Notes: generated by a model from the letters alone, not told the origin. 64,000 bases of DNA from Roseovarius sp. SCSIO 43702 (GCF_019599045.1 NZ_CP080623.1:3060501-3124500); one strand, 5' to 3'. Numbered from the stretch's first letter, positions 9,161-18,962 are shown. Numbers and translations are program-made.

Positions 9161-10003
9161 TTAGTTTTTCTGCAGGTTGTTCAGGAACAACTCCGCATCC
9201 TTGATACCCTGTTCCCACGTCCGGGCAATCTTTTCGGGATCGGTGAAGTCGATCTTGTCCGCCTCGGTCTCTTCCGAAGGTGCCAGGTAGAGCCTGTCGT
9301 CACGCTCCGGGATCCTGTCATAGTCGCGCGTCAGAAGGATGAGTGTCGTCCCTTCGTCCGGCTCCGGCAGCGGCGCCTGATCGGACATGCCTCCGTCGAT
9401 CACGTCCTTTCCTTCCCACTTGGCCAGCGCGAAAAGCGGGGGAATCACGGCAGCGGCACAGATGAGCTCGACGAGCATACCCTCGCGCGCGGCCTTGCGC
9501 GCATCGACGCGCGAGGTGGTGATGCCCATGCGTTCGGCCCAGTTGAAATGCGGCCCCGAGACAAGATGCAGCTCGGCCTCGTAGGCAAGCGTCGCAGCGG
9601 TTGCGCTCAGATCGGCGAACGGCCCTGTCGGTGGGTGCGCGAGCAGGACGTGATAGTCAGGTCCCTCCGCCACGGCGTCGATCGCCTCGGGCGGGAAAGC
9701 CTCGGTGACGACCTCGCGATAGATTCGCTGGTGCGGCGTGATCCCCTCGTCCTCGATCAGATCGTCCAGCTTCAGGTTGCTGTCGAGATCGGAAAACGCC
9801 TCGCTCATGAGGCTCAGGATCTGCTCGCCCCTGTGGGCGATGAACCCGGCGCCGGTGAGCACGCCACCACTCACTGCCGTGATCCGCTCCGGGTTCGGCG
9901 CCACGCGGTCGCGGGCGACGTGCATGAACCCCCCTTGCCAGAAACAGCGCGTGCCGCCGCCGGAGAAGACGACCTGATCGAAGGGGGGATGCGGCCGGGC
10001 CAT
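9161..10003 (-). CDS. Patatin-like phospholipase family protein
   Basis: A 280-aa protein of the patatin fold. The oxyanion loop FSGGGTR is at residues 13-19, the probable nucleophile S45 is in AVSGGV, and the catalytic Asp is D203 in VIDGGMSDQ. The nucleophile elbow reads A-x-S-x-G instead of the usual G-x-S-x-G. No signal peptide is present, so it should act in the cytoplasm. It sits between phaA (50 bp upstream) and phaB (19 bp downstream) on the same strand, which suggests a role in lipid or polyester granule metabolism; this is inference only. The ATG at 10003 was chosen over upstream in-frame starts that run into phaA. Confidence 0.8.
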   Translation of the reverse strand: MARPHPPFDQVVFSGGGTRCFWQGGFMHVARDRVAPNPERITAVSGGVLTGAGFIAHRGEQILSLMSEAFSDLDSNLKLDDLIEDEGITPHQRIYREVVTEAFPPEAIDAVAEGPDYHVLLAHPPTGPFADLSATAATLAYEAELHLVSGPHFNWAERMGITTSRVDARKAAREGMLVELICAAAVIPPLFALAKWEGKDVIDGGMSDQAPLPEPDEGTTLILLTRDYDRIPERDDRLYLAPSEETEADKIDFTDPEKIARTWEQGIKDAELFLNNLQKN

Positions 10004-10052
10004 GTCGGAAAACGGCGAGGGCCCGCCCGAGCGGACCCCGCCTGCGCTTGGC

Positions 10053-11228
10053 TCAGCCGCGCTCGACGCACATGGCGACGCCCATGCCGCCACCGATGCA
10101 AAGGGTCGCGATCCCTTTCTTGGCGTCGCGTCGTTGCATCTCGAACAGCAGGGTGTTCAGAACGCGACACCCGGACGCCCCGATGGGATGGCCGATGGCA
10201 ATCGCGCCGCCGTTGACGTTCACGATCTCGGGATCCCACCCCATTTCCTTGTTCACGGCGCAGGCCTGGGCGGCGAAGGCTTCGTTTGCCTCGACGAGAT
10301 CGAGATCATCGACGCTCCAGCCCGCTTTCTCGAGCGCCTTGCGCGAGGCGCTGACGGGACCGACGCCCATGATCGCCGGGTCCAGACCGGCGGTCGCGTA
10401 GGACGCGATGCGGGCGAGCGGCGTGATGCCGCGTGCCTCCGCCTCCTCGGCGCTCATCAGGAGGACGGCCGCGGCGCCATCGTTGATCCCGCTTGCGTTG
10501 GCCGCCGTGACCGAGCCGTCCTTGGCGAAGGCCGGACGCATCTTCTGCATCGCCTCGATCGAGGCACCGTGCCGGATATATTCGTCATGCTCGACCACCG
10601 TCTCGCCCTTGCGGGTCTTGACCGTGAAAGGCACGATTTCATCCTCGAACCGGCCGGCCTTCTGCGCGGCCTCGGCCTTGTTCTGGCTTGCAAGGGCGAA
10701 CTCGTCCTGCTGCTCGCGCCCGATCTGCCACTTCTCGGCCACGTTCTCGGCGGTCTGCCCCATGTGATAGCCGTTGAACGCATCCCAAAGGCCATCGCGG
10801 ATCATCGTGTCGATGAGCGTCATGTCGCCCATCTTCTGACCTTGCCGCATGTTCTGACAATGGGGCGACATCGACATGTTCTCCTGCCCGCCCGCGGCGA
10901 TGATCTTGGCATCGCCAAGCTGAATATGCTGAGCCCCGATCGCCACGGCCCGAAGTCCCGAACCGCAGACCTGGTTGATGCCCCAGGCCGCGCTTTCGAT
11001 GGGAAGCCCGGCGTTCACATGCGCCTGCCGCGCGGGGTTCTGGCCCTGGCCGGCCGTCAGAACCTGGCCGAGGATCGTCTCGGAGACCTCCCCCTTGTCG
11101 ACCCCGGCCCGCGCGCAGATCGCCTCGAGAACCGCGGCGCCGAGATCATGTGCCGGGGTATTGGCGAAGGCGCCGCCGAACGAGCCGACCGCGGTGCGCG
11201 CTGCGGATGCGATAACTACGTTTGTCAT
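10053..11228 (-). CDS. phaA: Acetyl-CoA C-acetyltransferase (beta-ketothiolase)
   Basis: A 391-aa thiolase that condenses two acetyl-CoA to acetoacetyl-CoA, the first step of polyhydroxybutyrate synthesis. The active-site cysteine lies in [11 protein letters not shown], the NEAFA motif and the [14 protein letters not shown] His motif are intact, and the second catalytic cysteine is in CIGGGMGVA at the C-terminus. The ATG at 11228 ([15 protein letters not shown]) matches the family. No phaC synthase gene is in the window. Confidence 0.95.
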   Translation of the reverse strand: MTNVVIASAARTAVGSFGGAFANTPAHDLGAAVLEAICARAGVDKGEVSETILGQVLTAGQGQNPARQAHVNAGLPIESAAWGINQVCGSGLRAVAIGAQHIQLGDAKIIAAGGQENMSMSPHCQNMRQGQKMGDMTLIDTMIRDGLWDAFNGYHMGQTAENVAEKWQIGREQQDEFALASQNKAEAAQKAGRFEDEIVPFTVKTRKGETVVEHDEYIRHGASIEAMQKMRPAFAKDGSVTAANASGINDGAAAVLLMSAEEAEARGITPLARIASYATAGLDPAIMGVGPVSASRKALEKAGWSVDDLDLVEANEAFAAQACAVNKEMGWDPEIVNVNGGAIAIGHPIGASGCRVLNTLLFEMQRRDAKKGIATLCIGGGMGVAMCVERG

Positions 11229-11380
11229 GAAAACTCCCACCGATGTTGCTGCGGGTCGGCGACGTGGCGGCCGAACTGCCACCCACGTGCGAATCCCCCG
11301 CCAGGTCGAGGTGGAATGTACCCCAGCCGCCGCAGTGCGGCAACGGGCCTGCCGTGCGCGCCGCGAAAGCCGTTCCGCGA

Positions 11381-12217
11381 TCACGCATCGCGGCGTCGCG
11401 CCTCCTCGCGCAGCCAGTCGGGCCGCACGGTCGGCGCACCGAAGAAGTAGCCCTGCAGGCAGTCGACGCCGATCGATGCAAGGTAGCGCGCGTCGTCGGG
11501 CCGCTCGACGCTTTCGGCCACGACGAACATGTCGAACTGTCGTCCGATCGTGGTCAGTGCCTGGGTCAGGACCTGGTTGTCGGGATCGGTCGCGATACCG
11601 CGAATGAACTGACCGTCGATCTTGAGGATGTCGAAGAAGAACTGCTTGAGATAACGGAACGACGTATAGCCCGCGCCGAAATCGTCGAGCGCGAAGCTCA
11701 CGCCCTGCGCCTGGAGATCCTTCATGAAATTGGTGACGAGTTCCGGCACGATCATGGCCGAGCTCTCGGTAATCTCGAGGATCAGCCGTTCCCCCACCGT
11801 GCGGTCGCGTTGCAACCCCTTTTGCAATGCGCGCATCCAACGCCCGTACCCGATCGAGCGCGCCGACATGTTGATGGACAAGCGCAGGTCAGGATACTGC
11901 GCGAGCGTGAGCAGTCCTTTCTCGATCGCGAGGCAATCAATGATGCGCCCCGTCTCGCTCGTCTCGATGGCGCCGATGAAATCGCGCGCGGGAATAATTC
12001 TCCCGGTCTCGTCGAGGATACGAATCAACCCCTCGTAGAAGGCTGGGCGGTCGGTCCGTTGCGACGGCACGACGGGCTGAAACGCAAGCATCACCTGCTT
12101 GTGGCGCACCGCGGCCTCGACCATGTCGATCACGGTCCGGTCGCGCGCCGATACGGCATAGGAGAGCGGATCCTGCTGATCGAGGGGGATATCAGCCCAC
12201 TTGGCCCTGGCGCTCAT
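11381..12217 (-). CDS. EAL-domain protein, probable cyclic di-GMP phosphodiesterase
   Basis: A 278-aa protein made of a single EAL domain after a ~40-residue leader, with no GGDEF partner and no membrane segment. Likely metal and catalytic residues are present: E62, N116, E148, D178-D179 in [11 protein letters not shown]199 in KIDGQFI, E235 and Q255. The signature triplet reads EGL instead of EAL, and AESVE replaces the common AEGVE, both tolerated in some active enzymes. It probably lowers cyclic di-GMP in the cytoplasm. GAGGAG stands before the ATG at 12217. Confidence 0.85.
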   Translation of the reverse strand: MSARAKWADIPLDQQDPLSYAVSARDRTVIDMVEAAVRHKQVMLAFQPVVPSQRTDRPAFYEGLIRILDETGRIIPARDFIGAIETSETGRIIDCLAIEKGLLTLAQYPDLRLSINMSARSIGYGRWMRALQKGLQRDRTVGERLILEITESSAMIVPELVTNFMKDLQAQGVSFALDDFGAGYTSFRYLKQFFFDILKIDGQFIRGIATDPDNQVLTQALTTIGRQFDMFVVAESVERPDDARYLASIGVDCLQGYFFGAPTVRPDWLREEARRRDA

Positions 12218-12322
12218 GCGGCGTGCTCCTCATTCACTGGCGACACCATGCCCTCTCTGCGCTAAGGATCACTTAAGAAATCCGTTCAAATCGCGCACAT
12301 CTCGCGAATTAAGGTCAGGACA

Positions 12323-12901
12323 ATGAGTGAACGCTGTGGCTGGGTCGGACCGGACCCCATCTACGAGGCCTATCACGACACCGAATGGGCCGTTCCGGAA
12401 TACGACAGCCGTGCCCTGTGGGAGAAGCTGGTGCTAGACGGCTTCCAGGCGGGGCTGAGCTGGATCACGATCCTGAAGAAGCGCGACAATTTTCGACGGG
12501 CATTCAAGGGCTTCGACCCTCATGTCATCGCGAACTGGGGAGAGGAGGATGTCGCACGCCTCCTGTCGGATCCCGGCATCGTGCGGCACCGGGGCAAGAT
12601 CGAAGCGACGATCGGAAATGCCCGTGCCTGGCAGGTGATCGAGGCCGATCAGGGCTTCGACCATTACCTATGGTCCTTCGTCGGCGGGGCGCCGCTCCAG
12701 AACGCGTGGGAAACGCTGGCCGATGTGCCCGCCGAAACGCCGCTCTCGCGCGAGATTTCGCGCGATCTGAAGCGGCGCGGGTTCCGATTCTGCGGCCCCA
12801 CCATCACTTACGCCTTCATGCAGGCCTGCGGCATCGTCAACGATCACCTGGTCAGCTGTCCGCGACACGCCGAGGTCCGCAGGCCGGGACGCGGGCGATG
12901 A
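12323..12901 (+). CDS. tag: DNA-3-methyladenine glycosylase I
   Basis: A 192-aa base-excision repair enzyme that removes 3-methyladenine from alkylated DNA. It starts with CGWVGPDPIYEAYHDTEWAVP and holds the zinc-site residues (Cys near the N-terminus, His in YHDTEW, and the C-terminal H..CPRH). The LDGFQAGLSWITIL segment is diagnostic. AGGACA stands just before the ATG. It diverges from the EAL gene by about 100 bp. Confidence 0.95.
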   Translation: MSERCGWVGPDPIYEAYHDTEWAVPEYDSRALWEKLVLDGFQAGLSWITILKKRDNFRRAFKGFDPHVIANWGEEDVARLLSDPGIVRHRGKIEATIGNARAWQVIEADQGFDHYLWSFVGGAPLQNAWETLADVPAETPLSREISRDLKRRGFRFCGPTITYAFMQACGIVNDHLVSCPRHAEVRRPGRGR

Positions 12902-12909
12902 CCCAGCTT

Positions 12910-12929
12910 GCCACATTTCTGCCACATTG
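12910..12929 (-). promoter_or_regulatory. Tandem TGTGGC half-sites, candidate response-regulator site
   Basis: On the minus strand this reads ATGTGGCAG-AAA-TGTGGC, with two TGTGGC half-sites whose starts are 11 bp apart. The same layout occurs at 51265-51284. Direct repeats at 10-11 bp are the usual form of OmpR/PhoB-type binding sites. It lies 180 bp before the carboxypeptidase start. Function is inferred only. Confidence 0.35.
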
Positions 12930-13106
12930 GCAGGTGTGGTTGACGCTCCCCGGCCTGCCCCAACATCTTGGACCCGGTTCATGTAACCTGCCGCAAAATC
13001 GTTATAATTGAACACTTTATTTGCCACTCCTCTTATGCTAGCCTGACATCAAGAACGAGAAGCCAGCCGGAAAACCGGCGGCGTGAGGCAGTAAAAGAGC
13101 AGGTTC

Positions 13107-14615
13107 ATGAGAACGCGGGACACGCATCCGGTGCGTTTGATACTGGTGGCCTTGGCCGCCGTGTGGTTGTTCGTGGTCGTGCCGCTGAGCGCGGCCGCAG
13201 CCCCCTATGCCGCCATGGTCATCGACGCCCGATCCGGCGAAGTTCTTCATTCGCGCAATGCCGATACCCGGTTGCATCCGGCGTCTCTGACCAAGATGAT
13301 GACGCTCTACGTGGTCTTCGAGGCTGTCGAGAACGGCGAGATCGGGCTTGATGATTACGTCACGATCTCGCGCCATGCCGCAAGCGAACCTCCCAGCAAG
13401 CTGGGCCTCAAGTCGGGCCAGAAGATCAAGTTGCGTTACCTGATCCGTGCAGCGGCGGTGAAGTCCGCCAACGATGCGGCCACCGCGCTGGCCGAAGCGA
13501 TCGAGGGGTCCGAAGCCCGCTTCGCGCGGCGCATGAACCGCACCGCCAAGGCGCTTGGCATGACACGAACCACCTTCAAGAACGCCCATGGCCTGACCGA
13601 GCAGGGGCATCTCTCCACGGCGCGGGACATGACCACGCTGGGACGTCACCTGTTCTATGACTATCCGGGTTACTACAACCTCTTCTCCCGCACGAGCACC
13701 GACGCCGGGATCCGGAGCGTCAGCAACACGAACCGCCGCCTGCTCAGCGCCTATCGTGGCGCCGACGGGATCAAGACCGGATACACCCGTGCCGCCGGAT
13801 TCAACCTCGTCGCAAGCGCGGAGCGGGGGCAGGAACGGATCATCGCCACCGTCTTCGGCGGTCAATCCTCGCATTGGCGCAACGCGCGCGTGGCCGAGCT
13901 GTTGGACATGGGCTTCAAAAGCGCGCCCACTCGCGTGGCATATAACAAACCCGCCAAGCCCGCCTATTACGGCAAGATCGACGGCGACGCGCCGGGCGGT
14001 GTCGGCAAGATCGTGCGCCTCGCGTCCGCCGCGGCGGTCAAGAAAAGCCTGCGCCCCACCGCGCGGCCCGTGCCTGAAACGCCTGTCGTGACCGTGGTGG
14101 CCAAGGCCGATATCGAGGAGGCGCTTCAACAGGCGCAAGCGGTCGAACTCACCCCAGAGACGACCATCGTCGAAAGCACCGAACCCGAGGCGCCGGCCGA
14201 GACCGAGATCGCGCGTGGCGCGGCGCAGCCCACGGCGGAGCCGGTCCCCGAGGCGGCGCCCGAAACAACCGTTCTGGCCAGCGTCAAACCGGAGCTTCGT
14301 CCGCAAGGCCTCGTGCTGAGCGATATCTCGCCCGAGCCCCCCGAGCAGGAAGTCGTCACCCGCATCTCGACATCGGGCGGACGCAACTGGGGCATCAATG
14401 TCGGCCGCTATCCAAGCCAGTACAAGGCCCGCCAGGTGCTTCTGCAAACCGCCCTGAGCGAGCTCGACACGCTGGACGAAGCGCTGCGCAAGGTGGTCGA
14501 GCGTCGGGGCGGCTATGACGCCAATTTCTTCGGCCTGACGCGCGAAACGGCCGACCTTGCCTGCCGGCGGCTTCAGGCCAAGAAGATTACCTGCTTCATG
14601 ATCGATCCGGGCTGA
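13107..14615 (+). CDS. D-alanyl-D-alanine carboxypeptidase with SPOR domain
   Basis: A 502-aa periplasmic penicillin-binding protein (peptidase S11) that trims pentapeptides of peptidoglycan. The three active-site motifs are S60-L-T-K63, S120-A-N122 and K223-T-G225. A hydrophobic leader at residues 10-32 ends in AAAAP, a cleavable signal or anchor. A Pro/Glu-rich linker (about 300-410) leads to a C-terminal SPOR domain (420-502) that should bind denuded glycan at the division site. About 205 bp of non-coding DNA precede it and carry a tandem repeat motif (see the feature at 12910). Confidence 0.92.
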   Translation: MRTRDTHPVRLILVALAAVWLFVVVPLSAAAAPYAAMVIDARSGEVLHSRNADTRLHPASLTKMMTLYVVFEAVENGEIGLDDYVTISRHAASEPPSKLGLKSGQKIKLRYLIRAAAVKSANDAATALAEAIEGSEARFARRMNRTAKALGMTRTTFKNAHGLTEQGHLSTARDMTTLGRHLFYDYPGYYNLFSRTSTDAGIRSVSNTNRRLLSAYRGADGIKTGYTRAAGFNLVASAERGQERIIATVFGGQSSHWRNARVAELLDMGFKSAPTRVAYNKPAKPAYYGKIDGDAPGGVGKIVRLASAAAVKKSLRPTARPVPETPVVTVVAKADIEEALQQAQAVELTPETTIVESTEPEAPAETEIARGAAQPTAEPVPEAAPETTVLASVKPELRPQGLVLSDISPEPPEQEVVTRISTSGGRNWGINVGRYPSQYKARQVLLQTALSELDTLDEALRKVVERRGGYDANFFGLTRETADLACRRLQAKKITCFMIDPG

Positions 14616-14654
14616 TCCCGGCCACCGGGACTCCTCTGCGATGGCGCGCTTGCC

Positions 14655-14813
14655 TCACGGTTTCGGATGATCATCCCATTCATCCGACAGGATGCGCTCG
14701 GCATCCCCCTCGGGGTCGTCATACTGGTTGCTTCGGACGGTATAGATGAAACCGACCAGGCCTACGCCGCCGAGCACCAGCGAAATCGGGATGAGATAGG
14801 CAAGGATGTTCAT
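14655..14813 (-). CDS. ccoS: cbb3-type oxidase assembly protein CcoS
   Basis: A 52-aa protein beginning MNILAYLIPISLVLGGVGLVGF, then YTVRSNQYDDPEGDAERIL. One membrane helix followed by the conserved R-S-x-Q-Y/F-D-D-x-x-G-D-A-x-R-I-L stretch is diagnostic of CcoS. It is needed for cofactor insertion into the cbb3 oxidase. It lies 3 bp after the ccoI stop on the same strand, ending the ccoGHIS operon. Confidence 0.92.
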   Translation of the reverse strand: MNILAYLIPISLVLGGVGLVGFIYTVRSNQYDDPEGDAERILSDEWDDHPKP

Positions 14814-14816
14814 GTG

Positions 14817-17000
14817 TCACCTCAGGCGCAGCGCATTCAGTGAAACCGTGATCGAACTCGTCGACATGGCCAGCGCGGCCACGAGCGGTGTCGCAAGGCC
14901 CGCAACGGCCAGGGGCACGGCCACGATATTGTAGATCGTTGCGATGCGGAAGTTCTCGGTAATCCGCCTCGTCGCCTTGCGCGCCAGGTCGAGCGATCCG
15001 GCGACCGGCGAAAGGTTTCGCCCCAGAAGCACGATATCCGACGCGGCCCGTGCCGCATCAAGCGCCGACGCGGGCGAGATCGAGACATGAGCCGCGGCCA
15101 GCGCCGCCGTGTCGTTGAGACCGTCGCCCACCATCAGAACGTGGGCGCCTTCGGCAGTCAGCGCCTCGATACGCGCCACCTTGTCCTCCGGGCGTGTCTC
15201 GGCCAGCCATTCGTCGATCCCGACGCGTGCAGCCAGGCTCGCAACCGCGCGCTCGGTGTCGCCCGAGATCAGCAGCACGCGATGCCCGGCCCCCCGAAGT
15301 GCGGCGACCGTATCGCTCGCGCCCTCGCGCAGCCGGTCCTCGAAGGCGAACCGCACAGCGTCGCGCCGCCCCACGCGAAGCCAGGTCTCGGTGCTCGCAC
15401 CTGTCTCGGCGTCAACCCAGGCCGCGCGACCCAGCCGGATCTCCTCACCGCCGATCTGACCGCGTATGCCGTAACCCGGGACCTCCTCCACGTTCTCGAT
15501 CTTCGCGGGAGCCACTCCCGCGTCACGGGCCGCGCGCAGAACCGCACGCGCCAGGGGATGTGATGACCCCTCGGCAAGCGCGGCCGCCCGCGCGAGATCG
15601 TCAGCGTCGAACTCGTCGTTTGCGACGAGGCGCGGATCGCCCTCGGTCAGGGTCCCGGTCTTGTCGAAGACGACGCAATCCACCTCGGCCAGACGCTCGA
15701 GCGCGGTTTCATGCTTGATGAGCATCCCTTGCCGGAAGAGGCGCCCGCTCGCCGCCGTGGTCACCGCCGGCACCGCGAGGCCGAGCGCGCAGGGGCAGGT
15801 GATGATCAGAACCGCCGCAGCAATGTTCAGCGCCGTGCGCACGTCCCACGTGGCAAGGTACCACCCCGCGAAGGCAAGCGCGGCCAGGATATGAACCCCC
15901 GGTGCATAGAGTTTCGCCGCCCGGTCGGCGAGCGAGGTGTATCGCGCGCGTCCCGCCTCGGCGACAGCCACCAGGTCGGCCAGACGGTGCAGCGAGGTAT
16001 CCGTCCCCACCGCCGTCGCGCGAATGACGAGCGGTCCGGAAAGGTTGATCTCGCCCGCCGAAACCGGCTGCCCCGGTCCCGAGAAGACGGGCAAGGTCTC
16101 GCCCGTCAGAAGCGAGCGATCCATCTCGGAGGTGCCCTCCACGACCTCGCCATCCACCGGACAGCGCGCGCCCGGGCGAACACGGATAAGATCGCCTTCG
16201 ACCAGTTCCGCCACATCCACTTCCCGCTCCACGCCGTCCGCCCCGATGCGCCATGCGCGCGGCACCTCGAGCGCGGTCAACTCCTCGGCGGCCGAGCGCG
16301 CGACGGCGCGGGTCCGGTGGTCGAGATAGCGCCCCGCCAGCAGGAAGAAGGTCAGCGCGACCGCCGCATCGAAATAGGCGTGCTCCCCCGAAAGCGCGGT
16401 TTCCCACAGCGAAGTCACGACCGCGAGAAGAATGGCGAGGGAGATCGGCACATCCATGTTGAGCCGCTTGGCCTTCAGCGCCGACCATGCGTTGCGGAAG
16501 AAGGGTTGCCCCGAGAAAGCGATCGTCGGCAGGGCGATCGCTGCCGAGATCCAGTGGAAAAGATCGCGGGTGGCGTCCTCGGCCCCCGACCAGACCGACA
16601 CCGAGAGCAGCATCACGTTCATGCTTGCGAAACCGGCGACCGCCATCCGCATCAGCAGGTCGCGTCCCGCGCGATCCGTCTCGGTCGCGCGCAGGCTCGA
16701 CGCATCGAGTTCATGCGCCTCGTAGCCCATCGCCTCGACCGCGGCCACCAGTTGCGCGGCGGAGACATCATCGGCCGCAGTCACGCTTGCTCTCTTGCGG
16801 GTCAGGTTCACACGCGCCGCGCGCACACCGGGATGCTCCGACAGGCCGCGCTCGATCCGGGCGATGCAGGCCGCGCAGTGAATGGTCGGAAGTGAAAGGA
16901 AGATCTGCGCGTCCCGGGGCGCATCCCGTTCCGCCGCCGCCTCTGCGGCAGGGGCAGCCGTGCAGGCCGGACAGGCCGAGGGACGCAGGGCGACCGTCAT
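14817..17000 (-). CDS. ccoI: Copper-transporting P-type ATPase for cbb3 oxidase assembly
   Basis: A 727-aa inner-membrane P1B ATPase that exports copper for the CuB centre of cbb3 oxidase. The N-terminus holds a CPAC pair (10-13) and a heavy-metal domain with HCAAC (41-45), followed by eight membrane helices, the CPC metal site in ITCPCALGLAVP, the phosphorylation motif DKTGTLTEG, and GDGLND near the end. The ATG at 17000 (MTVALRPSACPAC) is only 4 bp from the ccoH stop, so the genes are coupled. Confidence 0.94.
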   Translation of the reverse strand: MTVALRPSACPACTAAPAAEAAAERDAPRDAQIFLSLPTIHCAACIARIERGLSEHPGVRAARVNLTRKRASVTAADDVSAAQLVAAVEAMGYEAHELDASSLRATETDRAGRDLLMRMAVAGFASMNVMLLSVSVWSGAEDATRDLFHWISAAIALPTIAFSGQPFFRNAWSALKAKRLNMDVPISLAILLAVVTSLWETALSGEHAYFDAAVALTFFLLAGRYLDHRTRAVARSAAEELTALEVPRAWRIGADGVEREVDVAELVEGDLIRVRPGARCPVDGEVVEGTSEMDRSLLTGETLPVFSGPGQPVSAGEINLSGPLVIRATAVGTDTSLHRLADLVAVAEAGRARYTSLADRAAKLYAPGVHILAALAFAGWYLATWDVRTALNIAAAVLIITCPCALGLAVPAVTTAASGRLFRQGMLIKHETALERLAEVDCVVFDKTGTLTEGDPRLVANDEFDADDLARAAALAEGSSHPLARAVLRAARDAGVAPAKIENVEEVPGYGIRGQIGGEEIRLGRAAWVDAETGASTETWLRVGRRDAVRFAFEDRLREGASDTVAALRGAGHRVLLISGDTERAVASLAARVGIDEWLAETRPEDKVARIEALTAEGAHVLMVGDGLNDTAALAAAHVSISPASALDAARAASDIVLLGRNLSPVAGSLDLARKATRRITENFRIATIYNIVAVPLAVAGLATPLVAALAMSTSSITVSLNALRLR

Positions 17001-17004
17001 GTCC

Positions 17005-17460
17005 TCACTCCTTGATGAGGACGACGCGGCGAGCAAACGGCGTTCCGTCGGGCGCGCGCGCCGTCATCCGGATATTCCAGTTCCCGTCACCCAGCTCGAC
17101 CGGGGCGACATAACCGCTTTCGGTCATGCGGAAATCGGGCGTGACATCGGCGTACACATGCGTGGCACGGCCCACCGTCGCCTCGAGCGCGTCGACCTCG
17201 ATCACCCGGCCCTCACGGTCACGGATCGCGAGGGTAAGAACACCGCCCTGATGACGGGCCGCCACGTCCCAGCCCAACGCGTCCTGCGCCGCGCGCCTCT
17301 CATCGAAGGTCTGGCTCGCGACGTAGGAATTCTTGACCTCAAGGCCCGGAAACGTCCGGATGGCCGAGACGGCAAGAACCAGGTTCACCGAAATGATGAT
17401 CGCGAAGGCCGCGGCGAAGCCTGCGAACACGTGCCAGCCCTTGATCTCACGCATTTCCAT
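17005..17460 (-). CDS. ccoH: FixH/CcoH family protein
   Basis: A 151-aa inner-membrane protein with one N-terminal helix (GWHVFAGFAAAFAIIISVNLVLAV split across residues 8-30) and a periplasmic domain containing the FixH signature YVASQTFDERRAAQDALGW. It is needed for stable assembly of cbb3 oxidase. The ATG at 17460 overlaps the ccoG stop (TGATG), which fixes the start. Confidence 0.92.
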   Translation of the reverse strand: MEMREIKGWHVFAGFAAAFAIIISVNLVLAVSAIRTFPGLEVKNSYVASQTFDERRAAQDALGWDVAARHQGGVLTLAIRDREGRVIEVDALEATVGRATHVYADVTPDFRMTESGYVAPVELGDGNWNIRMTARAPDGTPFARRVVLIKE

Positions 17461-18902
17461 CACCCGCCCCTTCCGTTGAAGACCGTATCCTTGTAGGCCC
17501 GATCGCCATTCTCCGCATCCTCGATCCAAAGCCGCACATCGGTGCGGTCCGCCTGCGCGGCCTCGGTGCCGGGGCCAGCCTCGATATAGAGACGCTGATT
17601 ATAGGTCGAATCCGCCGGGACAGTCACTGTCTGATCCGGCTCCCCCTCGAGCAGAAGGCTCAGCTCGGGTCGATCGGCGATACTCAGCCGGAATTCGCGC
17701 GCCTCGCCGAGCTTGTTGAGAATGCGAACCTCGTAGCTGTTGCGGATCGTACCGTCGGACATGGTCACATAGGTCGGATTGCGCACAGGCGCGACCGTCA
17801 TCTCGATATCCGAGCGAACGAACAGCGCGAAGAGAAGACCCACGCCCACGAGCGACCAGAGCGATGTGTAGAGGATCGTCCTGGGACGGAAGACATGCTT
17901 CCAGATCGGCTTGGGCGGTTTTCCGGCCCGTTCGTTCTTTTCGTCGGTCAGCGCCATGTAATCGATAAGCCCGCGCGGCTTGCCGATCTTGGCCATCACG
18001 TCATCGCAGGCGTCGATGCACAGGGCGCAGGTGATACACTCCATCTGCTGACCATCGCGGATATCGATGCCCATCGGGCAGACGTTCACGCAGGCCATGC
18101 AGTCGATACAATCTCCCTGCGGCGCGCCGGCCTTGACCGCCTCGGAATGTTTCCGCGGTTCGCCACGCCATTCGCGGTAGCCTACGACCAGCGTTTCCTC
18201 GTCCATCATCGCGGCCTGGATACGCGGCCAGGGGCAGGCATAGATACAAATCTGCTCGCGCGCGAACCCGCCGAAAAGGAAGGTGGTGCCGGTCAGGATG
18301 GCTATCGTGGTATAGGCGACCGGATGCGCATCGAGAGTGAAGAGATCGCCGAGAAGCGTGGGCGCATCGGTGAAGTAGAACACCCAGGCCCCTCCCGTCG
18401 CGACCGCGATCAGAAGCCAGACAACCCATTTCGTGAGTCGAAGCCGCGCCTTTCGGAAATCCCAGTTCTTCTGCCGGTGCAGGCGCAGGCGTGCGTTTCG
18501 GTCGCCTTCGATCCACCGCTCGACAAGGATGAAGAGGTCCGTCCACACGGTTTGCGGACAGGCATAGCCGCACCAGACCCGGCCAAGCGCCGAGGTGAAG
18601 AGGAAAAGACCGAGCCCCGCCATGACCAGGAGGCCGGCCACGAAATAGAACTCGTGCGGCCAGATCTCGATCCAGAAAAAGAAGAACCGTCGCGACGCCA
18701 GGTCGACCAGAACCGCCTGATCGGGCAGTTCGGGGCCGCGATCCCACCTGATCCAGGGCAACACGTAATAGATGCCCAGGGTGACGGCCATGATGATCCA
18801 TTTCAGGTTTCGGAACTTGCCGTAGACCTTCTTGGGAAAAATCGGTTCGCGGGCGGCATAGAGGCCGGGTCCGCTGTCTTGCGATGTGTCTGCCAACGGC
18901 AT
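17460..18902 (-). CDS. ccoG: Cytochrome c oxidase accessory protein CcoG (FixG/RdxA)
   Basis: A 480-aa inner-membrane ferredoxin-like protein involved in copper reduction and cbb3 oxidase maturation. It has five or so membrane helices, two 4Fe-4S motifs (CIDCMACVNVCPMG and CITCALCIDACDD, around residues 265-310) and a C-terminal periplasmic Ig-like domain. A GTG directly before the ATG is also possible as start. An FNR-type box lies 61 bp upstream of the ATG. It heads the ccoGHIS operon. Confidence 0.94.
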   Translation of the reverse strand: MPLADTSQDSGPGLYAAREPIFPKKVYGKFRNLKWIIMAVTLGIYYVLPWIRWDRGPELPDQAVLVDLASRRFFFFWIEIWPHEFYFVAGLLVMAGLGLFLFTSALGRVWCGYACPQTVWTDLFILVERWIEGDRNARLRLHRQKNWDFRKARLRLTKWVVWLLIAVATGGAWVFYFTDAPTLLGDLFTLDAHPVAYTTIAILTGTTFLFGGFAREQICIYACPWPRIQAAMMDEETLVVGYREWRGEPRKHSEAVKAGAPQGDCIDCMACVNVCPMGIDIRDGQQMECITCALCIDACDDVMAKIGKPRGLIDYMALTDEKNERAGKPPKPIWKHVFRPRTILYTSLWSLVGVGLLFALFVRSDIEMTVAPVRNPTYVTMSDGTIRNSYEVRILNKLGEAREFRLSIADRPELSLLLEGEPDQTVTVPADSTYNQRLYIEAGPGTEAAQADRTDVRLWIEDAENGDRAYKDTVFNGRGG

Positions 18903-18962
18903 CACTCCACGGGTTTGATTGGATCCACGGCCCGCTTCTCGCAGTCGTGGCCGGCATGGACA

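Noticed and set aside
13003-13008. TATAAT before the carboxypeptidase gene as a promoter
   Set aside because: The nearest -35-like TTGGAC is 29 bp away and no other fits, so the start site is uncertain.
13038-14447. 469-codon minus-strand open frame
   Set aside because: Antisense to the D,D-carboxypeptidase, whose three active-site motifs are intact.
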